NCBI RefSeq assembly: GCF_004634425.1
Contig: NZ_SBJL01000005.1
Location: 228,172-292,171 of the forward strand
DNA length: 64,000 bases
Source of the DNA: Vitreimonas flagellata
GTDB taxonomy: Bacteria; Pseudomonadota; Alphaproteobacteria; Caulobacterales; Aquidulcibacteraceae
Reading direction: 5' to 3'
Below, in pieces: positions 16,671-25,512 of this stretch. How positions within the stretch are numbered: position 1 is the stretch's first letter; the number at the start of each line of letters is the position of its first letter. Made by a program: the position numbers and the translations under genes. Under the pieces are notes generated by a model that was not told the DNA's origin, did no database searches, and worked only from the letters and a program-made list of their open reading frames with translations.

Positions 16671-17602
16671 ATACCCTCACATTGCGCCAATTGCGCAAGC
16701 GCAGCCTCAACCACGGGGCGGGCAGCCTCCATGTCGAGATGCGCTAATTCTTGAATCGAATGCCTGCGTCCCGCTTCGCGCGCGACCAGGTAGCCGACAT
16801 AATAGCCAAATCGGGGCGGCAAGCGCTCATTCAAGCGGCTGAAGCTAAAAAGTGCGGCAAGGTCGGCGCTAGCGCTGGAGTCGAGGCGCGCGCGCACGGT
16901 GCAGACCGCTTCAGTCAGATCGGCGTTCACGGCGGCCGGGATGTCTTCCGGCGTCGTCAACAGCAATTGCGCGTCCGTGGCGTCCGGATTGAGTTCCCGC
17001 GCAACATGCACGGCAAGACCTTCGCTCCAGAGCGAGCACCACACTTCCGCGCATTCCTGGAACGCCCGCTGGTGGTACACATGGAAGAGCTCGTGGTGAA
17101 AGAATGCCTCTACGTCGTCATTGGGGTGCACGCGGCCCATCACGTCAGCGCCGAATATCAGAACCACTCCGTTGCTGAAGCTGCGCGTGCCGCCATCCAT
17201 TTCACCGAGCGAATGCAGCAGATAGACGTCGCCGAATTCGCCGATGTCGGGGAAGGCGCGCGTGAAACTCGCATAGGCCGGATCGAGCAGCGCGACGAAA
17301 GACGCCGAGCGGCTGAGATAGGCCTCGCGTTCGGCTGGAAAGCGCTCGATCGCGCGCCCGATACGCGCATCGTATTGGCCCTGCGTGATCGTGCTGAAGC
17401 GCGCACGCCCGTAAAAATCTGGAAACAATGGGGCCACGTCGGTCTTGAACGCTTTGACGCGCACTTCAACCGGCATGCCCTCGGTACGATCATAGGCGGC
17501 GACAAATTCGTCGGTGAGATCGGTCAATCGGTAAGGCTGCGCGGCGGCCGTCGCACCAGCAAGAGCGACTATGGCGCTTAGCGCCGATAAGAACCAATTC
17601 AT
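16667..17602 (-). CDS. Secreted HExxH metallopeptidase-like protein (DUF2268-like)
   Basis: A 311-residue protein with a signal peptide (MNWFLSALSAIVALAGATAAAQ, cleavage near residue 21). HHELFHVYHQRAF near residue 170 provides an HExxH zinc-binding motif, followed by WSEGLAVHVARELNP, in which the Glu could be the third ligand, as in gluzincins and DUF2268-type predicted Zn-dependent proteases. Its substrate is unknown. The ATG at 17602 has AGGGAGGG upstream. It overlaps the DUF4180 gene by 4 bases, and is divergent from pdxH. Confidence 0.8.
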   Translation of the reverse strand: MNWFLSALSAIVALAGATAAAQPYRLTDLTDEFVAAYDRTEGMPVEVRVKAFKTDVAPLFPDFYGRARFSTITQGQYDARIGRAIERFPAEREAYLSRSASFVALLDPAYASFTRAFPDIGEFGDVYLLHSLGEMDGGTRSFSNGVVLIFGADVMGRVHPNDDVEAFFHHELFHVYHQRAFQECAEVWCSLWSEGLAVHVARELNPDATDAQLLLTTPEDIPAAVNADLTEAVCTVRARLDSSASADLAALFSFSRLNERLPPRFGYYVGYLVAREAGRRHSIQELAHLDMEAARPVVEAALAQLAQCEGI

Positions 17603-17689
17603 GGAAATCCCTCCCTTATCTTTGGGATGCGGCGCTAGGCGCATTCGGATGCGCGCGTGGGCGTGCTAGGAGAGGTGCAGGAGCCGCCC

Positions 17690-18352
17690 TTGTCCAACGA
17701 TCTGATCCCGCCGTCGCCGAAATACGATCCCGCCGCCCAGCCGCCGCCGGACGACGCGACCTTGTTTGCGGAGAGCGAGCCGTTTGAACTGTTTGCGCGG
17801 TGGTTCAAGGAGGCCAAGGACAAGGAGCCCAACGATCCGAACGGCATGGCGCTCGCCACCGCGGATGCTTCTGGCTTTCCCGACGTGCGCATGGTGCTCC
17901 TGAAGGATTTCGACAATCGCGGTTTCGCCTTCTACTCGAACGCCGAAAGCGCCAAGGGCCGCCAGCTTGAAGTCAATCCACGCGCGGCCGTGGTGTTTCA
18001 CTGGAAGAGCCTGCGCCGCCAGGTGCGCGTGCGCGGTCTGATCGAGCGCGTGTCAGCGGAAGAATCCGACGCGTATTTCCAAAGCCGCGATCGCGGCGCG
18101 CGACTGGGCGCGTGGGCGAGCCAACAATCGCGCCCGCTCAAAGATCGTCTCGCGCTCGAAAAGCGCATCGCTGAGTTTGCCGCTAAATACGGCTTGGGCG
18201 ATGTGCCGCGTCCGGAATATTGGGGCGGCTACCGGCTCGTTCCGCTCGCGATCGAATTCTGGCGCGACCGGCCGTTCCGTTTGCACGACCGGCTCGTCTT
18301 CACGCGCGACGGCGCCAATAGCTCTTGGTCCAAATCTCGCCTCTACCCTTAA
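17690..18352 (+). CDS. pdxH: Pyridoxamine 5'-phosphate oxidase
   Basis: FMN-dependent oxidation of pyridoxine or pyridoxamine 5'-phosphate to pyridoxal 5'-phosphate. The sequence has the FMN-site segment [43 protein letters not shown] and the C-terminal REYW-like [11 protein letters not shown]...[13 protein letters not shown]...W..SRLYP signature. I place the start at TTG 17690 ([12 protein letters not shown]) because AGGAG lies six bases upstream; GTG at 17657 or 17675 would add up to 11 residues and cannot be ruled out. About 220 residues, standard for PdxH. Confidence 0.94.
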   Translation: MSNDLIPPSPKYDPAAQPPPDDATLFAESEPFELFARWFKEAKDKEPNDPNGMALATADASGFPDVRMVLLKDFDNRGFAFYSNAESAKGRQLEVNPRAAVVFHWKSLRRQVRVRGLIERVSAEESDAYFQSRDRGARLGAWASQQSRPLKDRLALEKRIAEFAAKYGLGDVPRPEYWGGYRLVPLAIEFWRDRPFRLHDRLVFTRDGANSSWSKSRLYP

Positions 18353-18397
18353 CGCTTCTTTCAATCGCCAAGGCCGAGTTTGGGGCATTCCAGACTC

Positions 18398-18781
18398 ATG
18401 GAGGCGCGGGCGGTGCGCGGTTTTGACAGGGCGGTGGCGGCGCTGATGCTGCGGGCGATGCCGACCATGCCGCCCACGCATGAGAAGCGCCTCGTGCCCG
18501 CCATCGACGACGCCAATCGCGCCCAGCTCGACCGCAACACCATCGCACATCAGCGCGCGGCCCTCGTCGCTTCGCTTTGGCCCGAGCCCACGCGCCAATG
18601 CGTAGCGCGCCCGGTTTTTGTGCAATTCTCCGCACCGGCGATCTTTGGTCTCGTGTTTCACTTCGGCGCGCCATCCCGTGTCGACGCACGGGCGCTGCAA
18701 GCGCGCCTGAACGCCGTTTATGGCGCGGCGAAAGCGCCCATCGCCCCCAAAGTCGTGCCGGAAACCGCCAAAGCGGCCTGA
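18398..18781 (+). CDS. Hypothetical protein
   Basis: A 127-residue frame without recognised domains, signal peptide or membrane segment. It contains ATLM-like helical stretches and the segment RPVFVQFSAPAIFGLVFHFG. Third-position GC is high and the region between pdxH and the acyl-CoA ligase is otherwise empty, which favours coding, but the opposite strand is also open here. The start could be TTG at 18380. Treat as tentative. Confidence 0.45.
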   Translation: MEARAVRGFDRAVAALMLRAMPTMPPTHEKRLVPAIDDANRAQLDRNTIAHQRAALVASLWPEPTRQCVARPVFVQFSAPAIFGLVFHFGAPSRVDARALQARLNAVYGAAKAPIAPKVVPETAKAA

Positions 18782-18853
18782 CGCAGCGTTTGCCTTGTCC
18801 GCGCTGGATTGCTTTAGTGCCTCCAAACAGAAGTGTAGGGAGGCGTGAAGACA

Positions 18854-20509
<1,656 letters not shown>

Positions 20510-20560
20510 CCCGCCGCTAACTGCGTTTTGTTCCCGGCGTAAGCGCATCCTGCACCAAAG

Positions 20561-20578
20561 CGACCCCATATAGGGTCG
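20561..20578. promoter_or_regulatory. Inverted repeat overlapping a ribosome-binding site
   Basis: CGACCC-CATATA-GGGTCG is a perfect 6-bp inverted repeat ending one base before the ATG at 20580. The AGGG at 20572-20575, the likely Shine-Dalgarno sequence, lies in its 3' arm, so the hairpin could hide the site. The AT-rich centre could instead be part of a promoter or operator. Confidence 0.4.
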
Positions 20579-20579
20579 T

Positions 20580-20699
20580 ATGAGTATCCGTTATCTGCTT
20601 TGGCGTGGATTGGGCGGTGTGGTTGGCGTGAGCGCGCTGATCAGCTTGGCCGCCGCGATCGGCGTGTTTGTCACACGCTTCGATCTGATGCCGCGCTAG
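20580..20699 (+). CDS. Small membrane protein (39 residues)
   Basis: A 39-residue product, MSIRYLLWRGLGGVV then a continuous hydrophobic stretch (about residues 12-31: GGVVGVSALISLAAAIGVFV) and a short polar tail TRFDLMPR. It is predicted to be a single-span inner-membrane peptide. No family recognised. It lies between the acyl-CoA ligase and a hairpin terminator and has an inverted repeat over its start. Evidence for coding is the clean hydrophobic segment, the basic flank at the N-terminus and a plausible AGGG site; it could still be a chance frame. Confidence 0.5.
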   Translation: MSIRYLLWRGLGGVVGVSALISLAAAIGVFVTRFDLMPR

Positions 20700-20700
20700 C

Positions 20701-20727
20701 AAAAACGGCTCCGATTTCTCGGAGCCG
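20701..20727 (-). terminator. Rho-independent terminator, stronger on the minus strand
   Basis: A 9-bp stem (CGGCTCCGA, loop TTTC, complement at 20719-20727) has five A residues to its left, giving a T5 tract on the minus strand; on the plus strand the tail is only CTTCTTA. It would end the small membrane-protein transcript weakly and a minus-strand RNA strongly. Confidence 0.75.
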
Positions 20728-20772
20728 CTTCTTACCCTTGCATCTGGCATTGCTGCTGTCTGCTTAGGTCCG
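20701..20772 (-). ncRNA. Candidate general-stress small RNA
   Basis: No annotated gene on the minus strand explains the terminator at 20701-20727. Starting about 7 bases after a GGAAC-N16-CGTT promoter motif, an RNA of roughly 70 nt would end there. It has no ORF of note and contains the AGATGCAAGGGUAAG stretch as a possible single-stranded target site. The call is inferred from promoter and terminator placement only. Confidence 0.4.
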
Positions 20773-20777
20773 GAGTG

Positions 20778-20802
20778 AACGGGCGAGCGGCGCTTTCGTT
20801 CC
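20778..20802 (-). promoter_or_regulatory. EcfG-type (general stress) promoter motif
   Basis: On the minus strand GGAAC (20802-20798), 16 bases, then CGTT (20781-20778), a full match to the alphaproteobacterial EcfG consensus GGAAC-N16/17-CGTT. By chance about one such match is expected in 64 kb, so its value rests on being intergenic and just upstream of a same-strand terminator. Confidence 0.5.
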
Positions 20803-20899
20803 CACAAAAAGTGAAAGTTCCTACGCCCTTTCGTCTAGCGCGCCTTGGCGATGTTCGGCGTTCGCGGTGCGGCGCATATTTTGCAGCACGGAGGCTGTA

Positions 20900-21130
20900 A
20901 TGCGTTACCAGATCGAATTTCTCCGCCGGCCCAGCGACGAGGATTCCGTGTGCCTCACGCGCGAGCCCGACGCCCGCGATCTGCGCATTGCCGAGTTCCA
21001 AGCCCAAGCCTGGTCAGCGCAAGCCCAAGCCGCGCACGGGGCGCGCGCCTGGCAAATCCGTGACCTCGACAAGAACGGCCGCATCGTCAGCGTCGAACTC
21101 TTCGACGGCGCAACGCAGCGCGTCCACTAA
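20900..21130 (+). CDS. Small hypothetical protein
   Basis: A 76-residue soluble protein beginning MRYQIEFLRRPSDED and containing AWQIRDLDKNGRIVSVELFDG. I do not know the family; the alternating beta pattern resembles small single-domain proteins common in Caulobacterales. GGAGG five bases before the ATG at 20900 fixes the start. Its last four bases overlap the converging MBL gene. Confidence 0.7.
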   Translation: MRYQIEFLRRPSDEDSVCLTREPDARDLRIAEFQAQAWSAQAQAAHGARAWQIRDLDKNGRIVSVELFDGATQRVH

Positions 21131-22035
21131 ACCCGCTTCAGCCAATATTCATTGTCCACGCACGGCGGCCCGTCGCAACCGACGCGGCCCAAGTCCACCA
21201 AGCGAATGATGTGCGCCAGTACCGAATGACACGCGGCAGGATGCAGGCGCTTGTCCACGTCGGCGTACATTTCTGTGACCATGTCCTTGATCAGCCGCTT
21301 GCCGCTTTCGAGCTGCGCCACGATCTGCGCCTCGCGCGCCATGCGGTGCGCGAGATAGGCATCCACGAACGGCCGCACTTCGCGCACGGGCGGGCCGTGC
21401 GTGGGCCAAAGCGTGTCGTAATTGCGGTCGCGCACTTTCTCGATGCTTGCGAAATACGCGCTCATGTCGCCATCGGGCGGGCCGATCACAGTGGTGGACC
21501 AGCCCATGATGTGGTCGCCGGGGAAGAGGGCGTTTTCTTCGATCAAAGCGTACGCCATGTGGTTTGAGGTGTGGCCGGGCGTCGAAACCGCTTCGATGGT
21601 CCAACCCGGACCGCTGAAGCGTTCGCCATCTTTCACGTCGAGATCAGGCATGAAGATGTGATCATCGCCCGCTTCCAAGCGCAGCTCGTCGCAGTCGCTA
21701 GGCTTCGGCAATTCGCTGCTCGCATACACTTTGGCGCCCGTCGCGCGCGCCAGCGGGTGAGCCGCGGGGCTATGATCCATGTGGCGATGCGTGACGAAGA
21801 TGTGCGTGACGCGCTCGCCTTCGACGGCGCGCAACAACGCTTCGATGTGTCCGGGATGATCGGGGCCGGGGTCAATGATCGCCACGTCGCCGCGGCCGAT
21901 GATGTAAACGCCGGTGCCGAAATACGTGAAGGGGCCCGGATTATTCGCTACCAAGCGCCGGATCAGCGGACTGACTTGCTGCGCTTCCTCGTAGGTGAAT
22001 TCCATCTCGCGGACAAAAGGGATATTGGCCGCCAT
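21127..22035 (-). CDS. MBL-fold metallo-hydrolase (LACTB2-like)
   Basis: A 302-residue metallo-beta-lactamase fold protein. The metal motif is THRHMDHSPAAH (HxHxDH), with further ligands in STPGHTSNHM and LFPGDHIMGW. The long C-terminal part with a helical segment (RPFVDAYLAHRMAREAQIVAQLE) matches the LACTB2/RNase Z-like group that has a small winged helix after the MBL domain. It may cleave RNA or a thioester; this cannot be decided. It ends 12 bases after the ATP-grasp-like gene upstream starts its downstream boundary, in the same direction, so the two probably form an operon. Confidence 0.88.
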   Translation of the reverse strand: MAANIPFVREMEFTYEEAQQVSPLIRRLVANNPGPFTYFGTGVYIIGRGDVAIIDPGPDHPGHIEALLRAVEGERVTHIFVTHRHMDHSPAAHPLARATGAKVYASSELPKPSDCDELRLEAGDDHIFMPDLDVKDGERFSGPGWTIEAVSTPGHTSNHMAYALIEENALFPGDHIMGWSTTVIGPPDGDMSAYFASIEKVRDRNYDTLWPTHGPPVREVRPFVDAYLAHRMAREAQIVAQLESGKRLIKDMVTEMYADVDKRLHPAACHSVLAHIIRLVDLGRVGCDGPPCVDNEYWLKRV

Positions 22036-22047
22036 GTAGTCATCACC

Positions 22048-23007
22048 TCAATTGCCAGCGCCCCGCACGAAATCGCGGAACGCTTTCGAAAGCCTACGTG
22101 TAGCTACGATCTTGTCAGGCAAGTTCAAGCCGATCGGCGGGCCCATATCCGTCTTGTTTGCATCGACGATATAGAGTTTGCCGTCGGTACGGTCGCGGAG
22201 CACGTCCACGCCGCCCCATTCCAAACCGATCTCGCGCGTGAACGCGGAAATCTGTTCGATCTCTTCGGCTGTGAACATTTCCTCCGGGGTGCGCAGCTGC
22301 ACATCCACATTCGTATTGAGGAAGCGCTTGGTTACTTCGCGGCGCTTAATGAACACAACGACCGGCTTGCCGCCCACTGTAGAGGTGCGCAAATCCTCGA
22401 CCAGATTGAGATCGGACGGCATGCGGTTATCGACAACGCGCTGGTAAACGCGGCCAGGCACAGGCTTCGTCGGGCATTGTACGATACGGCCATCGTGCGC
22501 CGCGTTGATCTCGGACTTCTCCACCGCCAGGCCGGTGAAGGTCACCGGATCGACCGCGAGCGTGTTGCCGAAGGCCGCGGCGCACGCTCGCGCGACGTTC
22601 GTTTTCGAGACATCGCGGCACGTGAAGTTCACCAGTTTCGCATTCGCCTTCAGCTTCGTCGGCGGATCGTTCGGGCTGTAGGTCGCGTCCTCAAAGTGCA
22701 TCACGACGTCGGCGTCGGCGGCGTCCTTAACGTACTTGGCGCCCGCGGCGCGTGAGACAGCCCAGATCAAATACCAAGGCCGCGCCCGCTCAGGTGCGAA
22801 CGTAATCTTGAAGTGCGGCTGCATCGGTTCGATGCGTTGCGCTGCAAAGAAATAGCGAAACCACGCCGTGACCTGCGCGATCACCGATGGTGAATAGGGC
22901 ACGTGCGCGCCGGTCTTGCGCACCTTCAAGCCGGTTAACCCGAACTCGAAGTCCTTCAGCCAAACCTTGCCGGAGGTCTGGAAGACGCGTGGCGTAGCAT
23001 CCGTCAC
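22048..23007 (-). CDS. ATP-grasp-like protein of unknown function
   Basis: A 319-residue soluble protein. The C-terminal half has GKPVVVFIKRREVTKR and then GVDVLRDRTDGKLYIVDANK, which looks like the metal-binding end of an ATP-grasp fold (Asp and Asn of DVLRD...VDANKTDMG). The N-terminal half contains KITFAPERARPWYLIW. Such proteins join carboxylates to amines or thiols using ATP, but the substrate here is unknown. It is 12 bases upstream of the MBL hydrolase and divergent from a 40-residue membrane peptide gene. The assignment to ATP-grasp is by pattern only. Confidence 0.7.
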   Translation of the reverse strand: MTDATPRVFQTSGKVWLKDFEFGLTGLKVRKTGAHVPYSPSVIAQVTAWFRYFFAAQRIEPMQPHFKITFAPERARPWYLIWAVSRAAGAKYVKDAADADVVMHFEDATYSPNDPPTKLKANAKLVNFTCRDVSKTNVARACAAAFGNTLAVDPVTFTGLAVEKSEINAAHDGRIVQCPTKPVPGRVYQRVVDNRMPSDLNLVEDLRTSTVGGKPVVVFIKRREVTKRFLNTNVDVQLRTPEEMFTAEEIEQISAFTREIGLEWGGVDVLRDRTDGKLYIVDANKTDMGPPIGLNLPDKIVATRRLSKAFRDFVRGAGN

Positions 23008-23040
23008 GAGCGCGGCCCGTGCTTTGCTTGGGAGGGCTGC

Positions 23041-23163
23041 ATGGAAGCAGCAATCGCCCTCTGCCTGTTCGCATTGGATCGCGTGCGCACTGTGCTGCTC
23101 GCCCTGTCCCTGATCGTTTTGATGAAACTTGCCTGGGTAATGATTACGCCGCCGCCGGCCTAA
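23041..23163 (+). CDS. Small membrane protein (40 residues)
   Basis: A 40-residue frame MEAAIALCLFALDRVR followed by the hydrophobic stretch TVLLALSLIVLMKLAWVMI and the tail TPPPA. One membrane span, possibly two short ones. GGGAGGG lies five bases before the ATG, a strong ribosome site. No family recognised. It sits alone between divergent and convergent neighbours, and its stop (TAA) touches the end of the sulfur-transferase gene by 4 bases. Confidence 0.5.
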   Translation: MEAAIALCLFALDRVRTVLLALSLIVLMKLAWVMITPPPA

Positions 23164-23594
23164 GGTTTCGGCGCTAGTGCATCAAGCGCCCCCCGCGCCC
23201 CAGCCAAGTCGTATCCTGCCTTTGCCGCCAAGGCGATAACCTCGTCCGGGGTCTTGTTCCCGGCCAGAGCCTCCGCCATCGCCCACGCCATTATTGAGCG
23301 GCGGCCGGTTCGGCAATAGGCCAGAACAGGCCCAGGGGCGGCTTCGATGATTTCGGCGGTTTCCCCCACGGCCGCGGGCGGGGGCGGGCCGGTAAAGGGT
23401 AGGGCGTGGAATTTGAGGCCCGCGGCCTCGGCCGCCGCCTGAATCTCCGCCAGCTTAGGTTGATCGGGGTCCTCGCCTTCGGGTCGATTGATAACGAGCA
23501 CTTTGAACCCGTCGGCCGCTGCGCGCGAAATATCATCCAAAGTCACCTGTCCGGCGACGGCGAAGTGCGGTGTAACGCGATGGAACTCAGTCAT
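23160..23594 (-). CDS. TIGR01244 family sulfur transferase/phosphatase
   Basis: A 144-residue protein of the Blh/DSP-like beta-lactamase hydrolase-like group. The catalytic loop is AYCRTGRRS, a C-x5-R motif of dual-specificity phosphatase or rhodanese-like enzymes, preceded by VLVINRPEGEDPDQP typical of TIGR01244. In related genomes it is fused to or near persulfide dioxygenase genes, suggesting sulfur transfer; no such gene is visible here. The start at MTEFHRV is chosen because the upstream extension is not homologous. Confidence 0.85.
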   Translation of the reverse strand: MTEFHRVTPHFAVAGQVTLDDISRAAADGFKVLVINRPEGEDPDQPKLAEIQAAAEAAGLKFHALPFTGPPPPAAVGETAEIIEAAPGPVLAYCRTGRRSIMAWAMAEALAGNKTPDEVIALAAKAGYDLAGARGALDALAPKP

Positions 23595-23682
23595 GTCGCA
23601 CACACGTTGACACGGCTTGCCTGGGAAGCAAGGTTTCGCGCACTTCACGTAGCCGCTGCTTCGGCGCTGTCAGGACGTTGGG

Positions 23683-24609
23683 ATGCTGGTTCAAGCCGTC
23701 AGGCGCCTTCTTTTTGCGATCCCGACGCTCCTCGTCATTATCGCGGCGGCTTTCACCTTGATGCACATGGCGCCGGGCGGGCCGTTCACGAAAGAACGGC
23801 AGATGCCGCCCGAGATCGAGCGGCGTCTGCTGGCGGAATACAATCTCGATAAGCCGATCCACGAACAATTGGGCCTCTACATCGCCGGGCTTGCCCAGGG
23901 CGATCTCGGGCCCTCGATGGCCTACAAGGATAAGGACGTCATCGACATCATCGCCGAAGGCGCGCCGACGAGCGCGATACTCGGCTTCAGCGCCATGTTC
24001 TTGGCGTTGTTCGTCGGCGGCTCTTTGGGCGTGCTGGCCGCGCTTCGACAAAACAAGGTGCAGGATTACGCCGTCATGGCGATCGCCATAGCCGGGGTCT
24101 GTTTGCCGCCGCTTGTGGTAGGACCGGTGCTGCAATTGGTGCTGGGCGTGCAGCTGCAATGGCTGCCCACGGCCGGCCTCTATCGCGACCAATACGCGCT
24201 TCCATACCTCTTCTTGCCGGTGCTCACACTCTCGCTGCCGCTGATCGCGGTGATCTCGCGCCTGATGCGCGCCTCCATGATCGAGGCGCTGCGCTCCAAC
24301 GCCATCCGCACCGCTCGCGCCAAGGGCCTGCCGGAAATGCAGGTGATCTTAAAACACGCGCTGCCGATCGCGCTTTTGCCTATCGTTTCGTACGCTGGCC
24401 CGGCGCTCGCTGGCGTCATGGCCGGCTCGTTCGTGGTCGAAACCGTTTTCCAGTTGCCGGGCATCGGCAAGCAATTCGTCATCGCCGCCCAGCAGCGCGA
24501 TTACACGATGGTGATGGGCGTGGTGCTCATCTATTCCTTCCTCATCATCGTGCTGAATTTGGTCGCTGATCTGCTCTACCGCGTGCTCGATCCGAGGTCC
24601 CGCACATGA
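23683..24609 (+). CDS. oppB: Oligopeptide ABC transporter permease OppB-type
   Basis: A 308-residue integral membrane protein with six hydrophobic segments. The N-terminal MLVQAVRRLLFAIPTLLVI and the EAA-like loop SNAIRTARAKGLPEMQVILKHALP are those of DppB/OppB permeases. It carries peptides across the inner membrane with its partner OppC and a pair of ATPases. It overlaps the next gene by 4 bases. The ATPase genes are not next to it. Confidence 0.94.
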   Translation: MLVQAVRRLLFAIPTLLVIIAAAFTLMHMAPGGPFTKERQMPPEIERRLLAEYNLDKPIHEQLGLYIAGLAQGDLGPSMAYKDKDVIDIIAEGAPTSAILGFSAMFLALFVGGSLGVLAALRQNKVQDYAVMAIAIAGVCLPPLVVGPVLQLVLGVQLQWLPTAGLYRDQYALPYLFLPVLTLSLPLIAVISRLMRASMIEALRSNAIRTARAKGLPEMQVILKHALPIALLPIVSYAGPALAGVMAGSFVVETVFQLPGIGKQFVIAAQQRDYTMVMGVVLIYSFLIIVLNLVADLLYRVLDPRSRT

Positions 24610-25511
24610 CCGATTTTCTCATCGATGACGCCGCTCCGCCGCGTGCGCTGAAAGGCCGCTCGCTCTGGGAAGACGCGCGCCGTCGTCTCATGCGCAATCC
24701 TGCCGCGGTAGCGAGCCTTTACGTGGTCGCGCTGCTGGTGCTGATCGCGATTTTCGGTCCGTTCCTGTGGGTGCACAAGTACGACACGATCTTCCGCGAG
24801 AGCGTCGGCATCGCCCCGACATTTGAGAATATGCATCTCTTGGGCACCGACACCGAAGGCCGCGACATGGTCGCGCGCGTGATGTTCGGCTTGCGTATTT
24901 CACTACTTGTGGGCTTCGCCGCGACCGCTGTGGCGCTCACGATCGGCGTGCTCTACGGCGCGATCGCCGGCTTCGCCGGCGGCATCATTGACGATCTGAT
25001 GATGCGCTTTGTCGACGTGATGTACTCCATTCCGTTCGTGTTCTTCGTCATCGTGTTGATGACCGTGGTCCAGCTCGATAGCCCGGTGCTGAACCTTGTG
25101 CTCGTTTTCTGCGCCATCGGGGCAGTGGAATGGTTGACCATGTCGCGGATTGTGCGCGGCCAAACCATTGCGCTGCGGCGCAAGGAATTCGTGGAAGCCG
25201 CACGCGCATCGGGCGCCAAGCCCTTGCAGATCGTGTTGCGCCACATCGTGCCGAACGTGCTTGGGCCCGTAGTCGTGTTCGCGACGTTGAACATTCCCGT
25301 GATCATCCTCGCCGAGAGCTTCCTCTCGTTCATCGGCCTCGGCGTACAGGAGCCGCTGAGTTCGCTGGGCAGCTTGCTCGCGCGCGGCACCGGCCAGATG
25401 CAGGCGCCGTGGATGCTGATCGCGCCATCGGTGACGATGCTGATCACGCTGCTGGCGCTCAACTTCCTGGGCGACGGCCTACGCGACGCCCTCGACCCGA
25501 AGGAGCGGTGA
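24606..25511 (+). CDS. oppC: Oligopeptide ABC transporter permease OppC-type
   Basis: A 301-residue permease. An N-terminal cytoplasmic segment (SLWEDARRRLMRNPAAVASL) precedes the first helix, as in OppC/DppC, and the coupling loop reads KEFVEAARASGAKPLQIVLRHI. LGTDTEGRDMVARVMFG is the standard periplasmic signature of this subunit. Overlaps oppB by 4 bases and is one base apart from the binding protein gene, so the three are one transcript. Confidence 0.94.
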   Translation: MTDFLIDDAAPPRALKGRSLWEDARRRLMRNPAAVASLYVVALLVLIAIFGPFLWVHKYDTIFRESVGIAPTFENMHLLGTDTEGRDMVARVMFGLRISLLVGFAATAVALTIGVLYGAIAGFAGGIIDDLMMRFVDVMYSIPFVFFVIVLMTVVQLDSPVLNLVLVFCAIGAVEWLTMSRIVRGQTIALRRKEFVEAARASGAKPLQIVLRHIVPNVLGPVVVFATLNIPVIILAESFLSFIGLGVQEPLSSLGSLLARGTGQMQAPWMLIAPSVTMLITLLALNFLGDGLRDALDPKER

Positions 25512-25512
25512 C

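Noticed and set aside
21571..22755. 394-residue open frame on the plus strand
   Set aside because: Covers the MBL and ATP-grasp-like genes on the opposite strand; those have clear motifs while this frame has none.
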